The position numbers and the translations under genes were made by a program. From the NCBI GenBank assembly GCA_015499995.1, contig JADNRV010000028.1, forward strand, positions 62,001-126,000: a stretch of 64,000 nucleotides of DNA, written 5' to 3'. Numbering within the stretch: position 1 is the first letter of the stretch; every line of letters starts with the position of its first letter. Under the pieces are notes generated by a model. It did not search any database. It had not been told where the DNA came from and saw only the letters and a list, made by a program, of their open reading frames with translations. This document shows positions 23,857 to 35,906 of this stretch, piece after piece. This DNA is from Flammula alnicola. Lineage: Eukaryota; Basidiomycota; Agaricomycetes; Agaricales; Strophariaceae.

Positions 23857-24400
23857 TCCGGCTTCGCAACACGTGAGACTAAGTGCACGTGGTTTGTGAG
23901 AGTAAACTCGACAACTTGCGAAGCCGGCTGGTCTGTCTCGGGCCTCTTTTGGCGGAGCCCGCCAAATTCATACCTCGGTACTTCGTCGAAAACGCGTCTC
24001 AATGGCGAAAAAAAGTCTCAAAATTGGGTATATAAAAAGTGGTTAATTTTCGATTTTAAGTAGATTTGAATATACAACTTTTTTTCGACATTTTCCTGCT
24101 CATCGTTGGCAGGCCCGTGCGCCGTCGTTCACCAAGACCATTGTGCAAAAAAAATCATTTTTTTCGAGTTTGTCTCATTAAACTCTAAAGGTAAAAAAGA
24201 TGATATTATGTATACTCAATTTTAGGACTTTTTTTTGAGATGTGGCCACTTTTTTCGACGAAGTTGAGAGGTCTGAAATGGCGGGGAAAACTGCCATCAC
24301 CCAAAATGGGCCCGAGACAGCCCAGTCCGCTCGCGAGCTCGCTCCTTGCTTAATCATGTGCTCTTGTGACTCTCTGTGACTAGAGCTCGCGAGCGTGACT
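23857..24400. mobile_element. Long imperfect inverted-repeat element, about 545 nt
   Basis: The left arm (about 23925-24035) reads GTCTGTCTCGGGCC, CGCCAAATTC, ACTTCGTCGAAAA and AAAAAAAGTCTCAAAATTGGG; the reverse complement of 24215-24330 repeats these in the same order (GGCTGTCTCGGGCC, CGCCATTTCAG, ACTTCGTCGAAAA, AAAAAAAGTCCTAAAATTGAG). Each end is capped by its own hairpin: CCGGCTTCGCAA/TTGCGAAGCCGG on the left (23857-23929) and GCTCGCGAGCTC/GAGCTCGCGAGC on the right (about 24329-24395). The interior is A/T-homopolymer-rich and lacks a reading frame. This is the structure of a non-autonomous foldback or MITE-like transposon; target duplications were not found by eye. Confidence 0.6.
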
Positions 24401-25017
24401 GGCTAGCGAGTCTAAAGTGCCTCTTATATTGAACGGAAGCTGCACGTAAGCAGTTCCATAGTTCCTTGCCGACCTACATGAGTCATTAGCATTCGATGAT
24501 AGCTTATGATACCTATAACTGTAGTTAACCTTGGGAAAGTCCACTTTATCTGCGGTCGATTTAACTAACCAAGGACCGCCTCATGCAAGTTAGCTAGACT
24601 GCTGCCTCCAGGCTCAAGCAGGCATCGGTACCCGCTCCCCTAATAGATGGTCTCAAAGGCATGCCACATGTCGTCGGGTTTCTTTGAGAATGCCTCTAAA
24701 CATGGACCACAATGCAGGAACTCGAGATATTTGGATCGAATTCATCATGTGGATAAACTTGTATAACTATTTATCCGTGCGATAAGCAATCGTAATCATA
24801 TCCTCTAACTGTCGTTTTATTTGCATCACGGCCCGCCATCACTGGCAGAGTATTCCATATCTTTCTTCCTTGCGCCACTTTCAAGGCTTTTCAGGGCCGA
24901 GTTGAGCGCCATGTTGCTAGATATTCTCAACTTGGAAGAAGCAGAGAATTGTGAATAGCGTCTTGGCCAGTCGGGTTAGAGAATTGTTTAGACGATTGGT
25001 TTGTCGACAAAGTAGGT

Positions 25018-26015
25018 CTATAGTAGTTTATATATTATGGCGGCGAGGTTCAGCAGAGTGAGGCCAATATATAGCTCTGAATAGAGAGGTCCAAGGAACC
25101 CCAGGGAGGAGTTCCGGCTTTCCTCTGGCAAGGGAGAGAGGCCAGCATAAACGAGCAAAAAAGCCTGACCCAGACCCAGAAGAAATTTTTTGGAAGTCGA
25201 GGGCAGGGCTAGACTTGGAAGCATGTCAGAATCGTATAGCGAAATTTAGTTCCTATATATGAGCATGACCCTTGTGTCTATAGTGACCTTAGTTAGCAAA
25301 TTTCGTGAGTTGGGAATGAGCGCTAAAGTGGACGCAATGAATGAATTATGAGCGATTGATCATCGGAGACATAGACTTGAAAATTTGATTCTGCATGGAC
25401 GCTTGTCGGATTCTTGGGCGCCGTTGACAGCCTTCCGCCTTTAACTGGGTAGTTACAAGGTTGTTCTAGATCGACTCTAACTGCCAATGCAGTGTATTTA
25501 ACGCTGGATCCGCTAGCTCAACACTAGCCTCAGTATTAAAGGTGCAGTGACCAGATAACATTCAAGAGCGCTGCCTCCGCATTAGTTCTATATGATGGCG
25601 AACATTAGCAGAGTGTCGAAGCTTCTGTTCGTTCAGACATACTTGGAGCTCGAAAAAGATTGATAATAAGAGACCCCCAAGAAAAATTCCAGAAGAATCC
25701 AAAGGTCTGGGAGAAGGATAAGCCGCCAAAACCTGTCCAAGATCGAGAGTAACGGGCACAAACATATTTCGACATCCCATTGAAGGTCCCCAGATGCAAG
25801 CCTGGCAGAATCCTGCAGAAAATTATAAATGAGCACGAATCTTGTTCGATGAGACGAAGTTTCCATTGCTTGTCAACGGGCGCCAAACCCTTTGGAGACA
25901 GTGATGAATTCCCATCATCGAAAACGTCGACTTTAAAAATCGATTCTACATGGACGCTTGTCGGATCCTTGAGCTCCATTGAACATTCATTCGCCTTGTA
26001 CCTTGGGGTGTTCTA
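25018..26015 (-). pseudogene. Tandemly duplicated, decaying small membrane-protein gene
   Basis: Two units, about 25018-25480 and 25560-26015, share a 5' end (GATTCT.CATGGACGCTTGTCGGAT.CTTG) and a 3' end (TATGGCG..A..TTCAGCAGAGTG-like), with a common middle (LGQ...) on the minus strand. Unit 1 keeps a 68-codon frame (25018-25224) reading MLPSLALPSTSKKFLLGLGQ and ending in a hydrophobic helix. Unit 2 keeps a longer opening frame from 25979, MELKDPTSVHVESIFKVDVF, which then breaks, with LDLGQVLAAYPSPRPLDSSG and a hydrophobic stretch in another frame or exon. Neither copy yields a clean gene. The family is not recognised; unit 2 could still be an expressed two- or three-exon gene. Confidence 0.45.
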
Positions 26016-26408
26016 GACCGACACTAATATGCACTTAGTGAATCGGATGCTGCCCGTGTTGTGATGTCAAGCAAGTCCAAGCAAAAGTCCAAGAGCCGTT
26101 TCTCGGGTGAGAATTTCGTGCCGAAATTGAGTAATCGGTCACTGAATTTGTGGTAAAATTACGGATGACAGTGCTGCCTCCACGTTTCTCCAGGCAGTTC
26201 GGGTAACCAAGCAGAGTAAGTTGTAGCTATAAAAAAAGTCTTCTTTTCCGGGTTTCGTGCTGTTTATGCTACTTAGATAATTCCCACGATCAGAGTCTTA
26301 GGGACAAATGATATGATTCCGCGCGACTTTGACTGCTACGTATACCAGTAACGATTATCCAACTTTCTTTCTCTCTTTCATCTTCTTATCTACCCCAAAT
26401 ACCCACCG

Positions 26409-29114
26409 ATGGCTTCCGATTCATCCGATTCTCCTATGGTTCTTACCCCAGAGTCGACAGGCACCAGCGGGCCTGTCTCAACGCCGAATTCACCTCCACT
26501 ATTGAAGAAAGCGCGTAGGCAAACTGCGTTCTACCCCAACATGAACTCGAGCAACAAACAACAGAAGCCGTTTAGTAGGAGTGCGGCGAAGCGCGAGAGT
26601 GTGATGGCATTGGGGAGCATCGAGCATCTACAGCATTATTTCACGAAGACGGGTTTGGCGGCGAAGAAGAAGTGAGTGTTTAAACTTGTGGCAGGCCTAT
26701 GTGGCATACTTGGATATGTTCCGCGAGACATCAGCGGCGGTCAAAGTTGGATATCCAACAGATGTGATTCGGGCTTGCTTGTGCAGGCAGCGCCATAATC
26801 GAAACCGGCGAGAGCAGCATCCTGAATCTCGTCCGGGAATCGTTTATTGACTAGGGGATGCACCATCGAAGAGCGATCTACAGATACTCTGGATTGCTTT
26901 CTTACTCATACTGACTTCACCTCCGCCTCCAGCCCTCTCGATAAACCCCACCACGGCCTCGTACCAGCCATCGGCGGCCTACAAATCCCCACCAGCCCAG
27001 CCGCCCTCAGTGACATCGCCGAATTCCAAATGCCACCGTCACCCGCGATCCCCACCGTGCCGCGGCCAGCCTTCTCGCCTCACATCAAAACATACGAAGT
27101 CGACCCCGAGTCCCTGTTACCCGGCGTGATCGAGGACGTGATCGCTGTGGCCCACGCGTGGAAACTGGAGACATACGCACCAGATGTGGATGCGGAACCG
27201 TTGACGAAGCTGGACGTGCCGTTCGACGTGCTGGAGGTGCTGAAGACGACGACGCGCGCGATCAGGTCGACGAGGAACTACCTCCTCTCGTTGCCGGACG
27301 AGTCAGCTGGCACGATCCGCGCACAGTTCCGGCCGCAATCGTTGGGGCCTGGACAACTTGTTAAGTCAAAGTCTAATAGCAATTTATCAGGGTCCTCACA
27401 GGCACAGGGGCAGGGACAAGGACAGCAGGACCCGCTCGTCCTCATCCGCCGCGGGGCACTGGAAGTGCTCACAGTCCTGCGGCAGCTCGAGGAGAACTGC
27501 CGTCTTCCGCTGGAGGACGACGCGTATGATGCGGGTAGCGATGGGGGCCACTCGCGTGGGGCCGGCACAGCGTCGAGTCCGTCGAATACCACACTCGAGT
27601 TGCCTCAACAGCCGCATGCACTGGAATTGGAACGCTCGTCCAGTAGCCTTGCGGGCCACGCACACCTCGGCGCGGACCCGGACGTATCTATGACGTTCTC
27701 GCTCGTGCAGGTACAGGGGCGGTTCGAGAGTGTGCCTGTATGGGAGGATGAGGACGATGGATTCGGGGCGGAGCCGGAGGAGGAAGAGCAGAGACGGGAA
27801 AGGTGGGATGAGAGACTGGTTTTGGGGAGTGGGTGGCTGTATCGCCAGGATGTCAAGCTGAGGGAGTTGGCGAAGGAGAGGAGCATGGTTGGAAGGTATC
27901 TGGATATTGTTGATGAGGTTTTGTTTGAGGGAAGGAAGGGTGTGGGTACGGGGGGGAATGGTAAGGAGGAGAGGGGCTGGGAGAGGGTGAGGAGGAAGAG
28001 AGAGGGCAGGGCCTCATCACGCGCTGCGAAGAATAGGAGGGTCAGCACGGGTATGAGCGATACGGAATTGGGTCTGCCCTCCCCTGGCGGCAGCGATGCA
28101 GGGAGGAGGAGAGTGTCAACGGGGATGATCAATATCACCCGTGGAATGAGTTTATCGGAGGAGCCGGAAGAGATGGATGGGATCAAGGAAGAGGAGGAAG
28201 AAGAGTATGTGCATGGAGCGCGTGAAGGGGCAGGGGAAGAGATGATTGACGATGAAGAACTGCCGGAGTGGGCTAAGAGATCGTCGTTTGGAAGTGATAG
28301 ACTCGGTATGTTTTATGTTTTCTCGTAGTTTCCTTTGCAACCACACATATTAACGTCACCCGGAACCAATTCCAGGCCGTGCCCACGCCCTCCTCTCGTA
28401 CTTCCTCCCTGCGCACCTGCGCTCAACGCTCTCTGACCCATCCAGTACCTCACGAACGGCCTTTCTCGCCAGCCTGTCGTCCGGCCAGCTCCTGTGCATC
28501 GCGTACAACGGTTGCGTGCGAAAGTCGAAGAAGCCGTGGGGTTTCGTGAGCAAGGACGGTGTTCACGATATTATCGCACTGGAGAAGGCCGCGCAGAAGA
28601 ACGCAGAAGAAGAAGGTAATGGAGACGCTGGGAAGGATGGAGGGAAGAAATTGTGGTCGTTTAGGAGGACAGACAATTTGAGGCTTTGGGCTGGGTGCGT
28701 TTCTTGCGTTGTTTAGAGACGTCGACATGGTTTCCGTTGGCATACTTGAACGACGAGCTGACTTCTTTTTCTCGTTGCAGAGCCTTGAAACTCCGCTATA
28801 TCATGCCCATCCAACTACCCTCGCAGCCCGTCATATTGTCTTCCTCATCCAGACAAGCCCTGCCTAACCCCAATGCCATCTATTCAAACACGAATTCAGC
28901 CACGAACACCCCACTCCCATCCCCTGGTATCACAGAACGCTTCGGGTTCCCAGGAATTTCATTAGGACAAGGAAAGGCCGACAGAGAGCCCCCGATCCTA
29001 TTCGACGCGCGGATTATTGCGAAAAAGGAGGATGGGTGGGAGGACATGCTGGAGGATTTGCTGTTGAAGTGGGTGGATAAGGTCGTCCAGGAGAGGAGGG
29101 TCTTTCACCAGTGA
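26409..29114 (+). CDS. Conserved fungal protein of unknown function (about 762 aa)
   Basis: Four exons (26409-26671, 26933-28305, 28376-28694, 28781-29114) sum to 763 codons. The N-terminus is Ser/Pro-rich and contains KKARRQTAFYPN and GSIEHLQHYFTKTGL, a phrase I recall from uncharacterised fungal proteins. The middle has a helical segment VIEDVIAVAHAWKLETYAPD with DVLEVLKTTTRAIRSTRNYL, then long acidic and Gln-rich linkers (AQGQGQGQQ). The C-terminal part reads FRRTDNLRLWAGALKLRYIM and ends WEDMLEDLLLKWVDKVVQERR. No catalytic motif or membrane helix is visible. The first intron (261 nt) is long for this genome and might hide another exon. Function cannot be assigned. Confidence 0.75.
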
Positions 29115-29993
29115 TTACTTTTGATGGTAATGGGCTCTAATGCCTCTACTCTCTTCATCCTAATGCTTCCAATCAGGTCGCCTCGTCGACATCATAATGT
29201 CCTCCCTAGACTCATGAACGTCCTATCCCCTTAACCAAAGTCCTCGACGTCCGCTCACAACACACAACGCTCATTATATATCTAGTTTGCTATTACTTTG
29301 CTTCACCTATCCATCCACTTCTGCCTCAAAGTACTTTATCTACTTCACTCGTTGTACCCACCGACACGTACACTTTTGACTACATACCTTTTCGACTGCA
29401 TCATGTCCAAACTATTTCTAGTGTCTATTGCCATATCTCTCTCTGTCTACGTACAGTGTCCCATCTACTTGTTTACATGCAGTGTCTACCTATCTATTTA
29501 CATACCCAGCCCTCTATATCAGAAATAGCGAACGAAATGTGTAACATACCCGGCAGCCAGACAGTCTTCTACATACATTAATTTAACGGCTCCCCGGTGG
29601 CTCGAAATTCATCTCGTACAGTAGACGGTTTCCACCTCGGTGGAGATTTATCTAAAGATCAATGTTCTGCCCAAGTAAATTGAGAATCGAGAGTGCCAGA
29701 AAACGTGGAGACAAGCCAGATTAGGTGCAAGTGTGTATGTAGGTATCATTCATGAAGTATGCATGTAATTAGCAGAAGAAGAAAATGAAAAGAGCAGTTA
29801 CTATGTGCTGAATAAATATGGATCGAACCCAGAATTGTGTGTATGCGGGGGTATACGCCAAGAAAGAAAGAAAGCAGGAAAGAAGATCGTCCTGAACCTT
29901 CACGTTATCATCCGCCTGTGACCAATCAACCCGTCTCACCTCTACATCTACCTTCAACCCAATCCGTATCACTAGAAAATCCCAAAACAAAAA
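29115..29993. other. Convergent 3' region
   Basis: Spacer of about 880 nt between the conserved unknown gene (+) and YPP1 (-). It is pyrimidine-rich on the + strand up to 29530 and should hold both 3' ends. Frames in it are low-complexity and not supported. Confidence 0.45.
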
Positions 29994-32900
29994 TCAAAGA
30001 CACCATCCCAAAGCCAACCCAACGTCCCTCACCCCATGCCCCTCCGAGAGCTCCAGCGCCGTCTTCAACGCGTCCCGCTCCCGCTCCTTGCGCCCCTGCA
30101 GGGCGTACGCCTTGGCGAGGAAGTACCACGCCTCAGGGACGTCCCATCCACGGCATTTCGTGAGGCGGGCGAGCATGCTGGCTGCCAGGTCTATCTCAGG
30201 GGTTGGCATATGGTGAGTGTGAGAGGGGGTGGCATGCGAGGAAGAGGGGTGTGATGAAGCGGATGAGGTGGAGTGCACAGAGGAGTGGGGGCGCTGTGGA
30301 GAGGTGTTCTTTGAGGTGTTGGAAGAAAGGTGTTGCAGCTTGCTTGTGACTTGGGGGTCGAGGTACAGCCGCGAGAGGTGCACGGTAGCAGCGACGTCAT
30401 CTGGCGCGATGAAGCGTGCTTTTTGGAAGGTGTCAACTGCGTGTTGGTATAACCGGAGGGCGACGTAGTATAGCCCGAGCTATGGACAATAAAATAGTAA
30501 TCGGAGGTCAGCAGATGTTTCGAAAGCAGAGCGAGGAAAAGAGAAACGCAGAAAGCAATACGGAAAAGGAACTCAGACATACCTGGACCCACACATTCGG
30601 GTTACTCTCATCCCTCACCTCCGCCTCCTGAATCGAGCCCTTGGCCTGCTCGATCTTACCAAGCCTCCTAAACGTCGCCGCCGACATCAGCCACATGTCG
30701 CTCAAAAGGCGGTTTTCTCTGGCGCTCCGCCATCCATGTCCGTCTCCACCACCGCCACTGGCAGAGGTAGTACTACTACTGGTGAAATCACGATGGGACG
30801 ACGGTGGCAATGAAGGAGGCATCGGTGGCGACCTAGGCGGCTCGCTAGGCATGGGTGTGTCAGTGCGCATGTATGGGTAGTCGTGCTCGTCGGATGAGTG
30901 AATTAAGGACGAGAGCCGCCGACGAGAGTGGATAGACGAGGCTTGATACAATGTAGGCTGCAGCACCGCGTGGAAGTCTATTGTAACGAGGCGATGAATG
31001 GTGAGTATATGCGAGACACTCAGACTATATGAATGGAACACGGACCTGGAGTCGAAGTAAACCTCCTCAAGCTGCCATTCCTCACGACGCCATGCCCAAT
31101 CTTGCGCGAGACGGCGGAGATACCGGCCCGCCCCTTATCTACTCGATCTTTGAGCATTTGCTGCACTTTTTTCGACTTTGACGTGTCCCCGCCTCCACTG
31201 CTTCTCTCGCTCGACAACGATCGCTTGCTCTTCGGCTGCTGTCTCTTGCTCGACATAATGCGGGTAAGTTTTTCCTTGCCTCGGACGCTCGAGTCTTTCT
31301 CGTTGCCCCACCCATTTTCCTTTGCTCTCTCTCCTACTCTTCCGGTATCATCCTTTTCTGGGTCCTTTTCGTCATTCATCCCGCAACAATACGCTTCTCC
31401 TGCTGCGCCATGAACCGATCATGCTGCGCCTCTATCTCCGGCGTCGCAGGCGAGATCGTGATGCCAATCGGCACCACCAATGGCTCCGCTGTAGGCTCTT
31501 GCTGTGATACATCTAGGTGGGCGGTTGCATCGGTAGCGTTCTGGCTCAGGCCCTGGTACATGCGCTTCTTCACCATCTTTTCCTGCTCCTGCGCCTGCTC
31601 CTGCGTCTGCGCTTGCACCGGATCCGCAACAGCATCTTTCTTTTCCTCGCCCGGCGCCTCACCCAAACCGCCCCACCGCTCTCGGTTCTTCTCCGCAACC
31701 CACACAAACACCTCCAGCCACGCCTCCTCCGCTCCTTCTGGCCCCTCCATAACCTCCATCAGCGCCACCTGCGTCATCCGCAGCTGCAGATGCCGCTCAA
31801 ATAGCGTGCTCGGAGTGGGTGGGTACTGGTCGAACGTGAGCCCGTAGGACAGTGTCAATTTTGTTGTAGTTGTACCAGAGGAAGCAGTGGAGGTGGGTGT
31901 GGATGGATGCAAGTACGCCGCAAGCGAAGACGCTGGAGGGAGGTACATTGCGCTGGGGTGTAACACCGTCATCGGAGCAGCGCGTGGGCTCTGCGTGCTC
32001 TGCGTATACGCTGCATTGGCGTCCGCTTGCGTGATGGTCGATCTGCGCTTGGGTGGCGCAGAGCCACCATTCACCGTTGCCGATGCCGGTACCGTGCCGT
32101 TGACAGATTTGGTTCCGCTCCGACCTCCGATGGATGCGTGGTCCGGAACCGCGCCATTCGTGCCTGGTATGGCTAGGGCCTCTGTATCGTCCCCCGCGCC
32201 CTCGTCCGCGCCCCAAAAATCCAGCGCAGCCCCCCTCTCCAACACCTCGCGCGCGCCAGCCCACTCTCCCTGTGCGCTCAACAACAAGCCCAGGAGGTGC
32301 CAGTACCGTACGTCCGTGGGACAGCCTTCCAGTGCGAGTCCGGCACATTCCAGCGCGCGTGGGAGGGAGTGGACGTGTTTGAAGGGATCGGCTGGGGGTG
32401 TTTGGTCATTTTCGGTTGGGGTCGGTGTCGTGTTGTTGGTGTTTACGGAATTTGGGATGGACGGGGAGGAGGAATCTGGGACACGCCGGGCGAAAGATAA
32501 AGCGAGGTGATAGTACGCGCTAGGAGTTGGGTTCGCCTGCAGGGATTGGAGGAGGCAGGTATGTGCTTTTTGTAGATGTGTGGGTCGGGTTAGAGGGTCT
32601 TGGCCTGGCAAGGTTTGTGTTAGTATCAACAAGCAAGACGCGTAAGGTAAAAGGAGGAAGAGAGAGAAGGAAATAGATGACGATAAAGGATCCGAGAAAA
32701 GAAATCTATAACCAAAGTCTTGTACGACGTGTACGCGAGTTGGGCATATACCACATACACGTTCCGTACCCCAGAGTCGCAGGACGCGTGACGTGATCCA
32801 TCGAATTCGCGAATCAAAGATATAACCGAAAAAAGCGAAAAGAACCCAAAAAGAGCAAGAAAACGCGACGAACAAAAATTATGGAGAAAGAAAAGCTCAC

Positions 32901-35471
32901 CCATAACACCCAACAACGCCCACACCACGCCCTCCGCCAACAAAACCTCGGCAAGGAGCCTCCGATCACCCTCGTCTAGCCGCAAACGCGCCTTTTCCAG
33001 GACACTCGAGGCCTCCAACACGTCCTCGATATGGGAGCTGTCATCGTGCGTCGGCGGCGCATGCGCGTGTGGGCGCACTTCTCCCCTCTCGTCCAAAGTA
33101 GTTGTATCTGTGTGAAACCCTTGCGTGGGGGTGGATCTTGGTGCGTTTGTTGGGGGGTACGCAGTAGGAGTGTGAGTGAAAGCGGACGACGAGGAGGACC
33201 CGCCCTCACGCCACGCCCGCCCCGCCTCGCTGCACAGCATGCGCGCGCCAAAGACGAGCGTCTCGACCCACCGCGCGTCCTTGTCCATGTCCTCGCCTAC
33301 GCCCTCCTTGCTTGCTTCGTATGCCTTGCCGACGACTTGGATGTACAGGCGGAGGGTGCGCTTTGCGATGTGCATGGGAGAGAAAGAGAAGTAGAAGAGA
33401 CGTGTGAGGTGTCGGAGGATGAGAGACGAGTTGAATGTTAGGGTTTGGGCCCATGTTAGGATCTGTGTTTCGGTCCGTCGTAAGTTTAAGGCAAAGAGGG
33501 GGGAGAACAGTGAAGAGGAAGGAAGAGAGGAAGACGCACATCAATGACCCAACCTGCGCCTAGATCTTCGTCGATGCTATTCCCTGCTCCTGTTTCTGCT
33601 CCCTTACCATCACCATCACCACCACAAACCCACCCCGCCTCCCACAGCGCCACGCAAATCTCCGCAAACTCCTCCACTTTGACGTTCTTCTCCCCCGCGC
33701 GCGGGAAGGACGTGCTCGCGTTGAGGATGGCGCGGTAGCGCTGCACGACTGCGAGGGCGGCAATGCACCAGGCTTTTTGTTGGGGATGGTAAGGAGGGGT
33801 GGAGGTAGAGGAGCGCGGTGATGGAGTAGTGGTAGTATTAGTGTGAGTACTGGGATGTGTAGTGGAAGGGGTATTGGAGGTATCGAAAGGCGAGGCGGAA
33901 CGAGAAGTCGACGGAAGCCCGGAGGGCGGCAAAACCCCCCCAAACCTGAGCACGAACGCGCGGAGGTGTATAACGCACACCGTCGACCTATGTTTCGCGC
34001 GGAATGTTGCTGGCCAGAACGAGCTGTAGGTGGTATGGTGCGCGAGCCAGGTCCAGAGGCTCCTCTCTGCCTGACTTTGCTTTCGAGGTACTCCGTTCGT
34101 GGTAATTCCGTTGGTTGTGGTAGCTCCGTTGGTGCCTTTCGAGGTGGACTGCTTGACTGTCACGTCCGAAGAAGATTCCGAAGGTAAAGGCATATTTGGC
34201 GCCTGAGTGGGCGTCGTATCCTCCGAACCCGCTGCTGTCTTTGTTTTTGAAGTGGTATCAGATGATGCAGGCACCCCAGCCTCGTCGTCGATAAACACAT
34301 CACACGTCTTCGCACTCAACACCACCGCGCGCCATAAAAGTCTCTCGACCCACCTCCACAACTCGCGCAGCTGGGAGAAGAGTGTCAGATCAGGCTTGCT
34401 TGGTGATGATTTGTACGGGATTTTTGAGGTGTGGTGTGTAGTGGTGCTTGGGGCGAGGCTGAGCTCAGCGTGGAGTATGGAGAAAAGGGGCAGCGCCGTG
34501 CAATAGGCGTTGAGTGCGATGCGCGGGTCGGAGGGGTGGAGCAGCTCGAGTGCCATTCCTATGGATAAGTTGTGTTGAGTTAGGTTTGATTTTGGATAAT
34601 CAGATGGAATAATAATATATGAGAGAATGGGCGAAAAGGAAAGGAACACGAGAACATGAAAACTTGACACAATACATACCTTGTAAACATAAAGACCTGA
34701 ACGTCTCTGCCATCGCCAAGGCCCTACCATCGCGCACTTCTGGCACGCATATCTCCACGACTGACGCCGACGAGAAGCTGCCGGAGAAGGAGGTCGTCGA
34801 TGGAGCGTAGGAGCTTGGGGCAAGCAGGCCGTGGGCGCTGCTCGAGCGCGTGGAATTGGGGGCGGAGGTGGGTATGTGGTTTTGGAATTGGAGGAGGTCG
34901 GGCACTTTTTGTAGGTGCGCGAGACATTCGGCAGGATTTCTAAGAGCATAGGCGTAGTATGCGAGCGCGAGATGAATTGTCTGTTGAGTTTGTTGGTCAG
35001 TTAGTTATGATGATAAATAAGTGAGAACAAGAGAAGAGACCCTACGTCGAAATTGGATGGCTGGAGACTCTTGAGAATCTCATAACTGACCATCGCCTCG
35101 TCCATCCTCTCCTCTGGCAAGATACACTCGCCCTCCAATCCCAATTTCCCCCTCTTCCGCCCTTCTTCCTCATCTCCCTCTCCTATCTGGCTTTCCTGCT
35201 CCGTTGTACCATCCCATCCATACGCCCCATCTTCGTCATCGTCATCAGTCAGGGACCGCGCCCCAAGAAGCAGCGCTAGAGCCTGCGTCTGCGCCGCGAT
35301 CTCCGCGACGTCCTTATATCCCCGACAGTGCTTGTTGAACTTGCGGAAGAGCTCCGACCAGGAGAGCTCGCCGCCTTGCGGCGTCTTCGCGGGATGGCTA
35401 GAACGCCATTGCCCTGCGGTTAGGGCAGCACGCAGCTGGGACCAGTAGTGCCGCTCTTTTGGGCTCGACAT
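29994..35471 (-). CDS. YPP1: TPR protein Ypp1 / TTC7 (PI4-kinase complex scaffold)
   Basis: Eight exons on hand inspection: 35046-35471, 34680-34980, 33540-34558, 32901-33462, about 31379-32604, 31046-31379, 30583-30977 and 29994-30479, giving roughly 1,575 residues. The start MSSPKERHYWSQLRAAL and LSWSELFRKFNKHC match fungal Ypp1. TPR-like helices recur, e.g. IHLALAYYAYALRNPAECLA, VRYWHLLGLLLSAQGEWAGA, VWVQLGLYYVALRLYQHAVD and AWYFLAKAYALQGRKERERD. A conserved basic/Ser segment is at about 31050-31150. Ypp1/TTC7 binds Efr3 and the PI 4-kinase Stt4 at the plasma membrane to make PI4P. Long Ser/Thr/Pro-rich inserts separate the repeats. The reading frame shifts by one at 31376-31379, in a low-conservation linker, where I could not find a clean intron. 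It is divergent or same-strand with neighbours; the next gene (-) starts 435 nt upstream. Confidence 0.85.
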
Positions 35472-35906
35472 GCAGTGGGCGTGGAGAGCGCTGAAAGGTG
35501 TTTCCGCTGGCAGTGAAGAACCTGTGTAATAATGTTTCCTTTTGACCCAACGTATTCCAGAAAACACGTGATTTCTGGACTCTGAGATGGACGAAGGACG
35601 GTTGAGAATCAATTGAGAATCTTGAGATAGTACATGCTGCGAAAAATCCACCCAGTTTCCCGAGGAATTGGGCCCATAATTTACTCGTACAGGGAAGTGA
35701 AAAATTTATCATCCAATCAGGACATTCTCAAGTTCAAATGATGATTGAAAAGCAATAGATCAGTACTAACAGAAAGCTTGAATACTTAAGTACTTAAAAG
35801 TCGTGAACTGCATACAGACAAATATTAATGGAAGTTCAAGAAGAGTAAAATGAAGAAAGAATCGTCCTGCGACAAGAAGCATTAGTCCGCTAACTATTCC
35901 AAGTAA
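35472..35906. other. YPP1 promoter / 3' region of the Sey1-like gene
   Basis: 435 nt between two minus-strand genes. An open frame continues from YPP1 upstream to about 35651, but ATG at 35471 fits the family start better. AT-rich from 35700 on, as expected for a 3' end. Confidence 0.4.

Larger units (their letters stand above)
22768..26408. other. Gene-poor block with element and duplicated relics
   Basis: About 3.6 kb between TFIIS and the next confident gene. The first 250 nt are T-rich 3' sequence. The rest contains the inverted-repeat element at 23857-24400 and the duplicated relic pair at 25018-26015, listed separately. Frames between 23100 and 23800 on either strand show no domain. 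Confidence 0.5.

Noticed and set aside
31887..32510. 207-codon + strand frame
   Set aside because: Antisense to the YPP1 coding exon; no family match.
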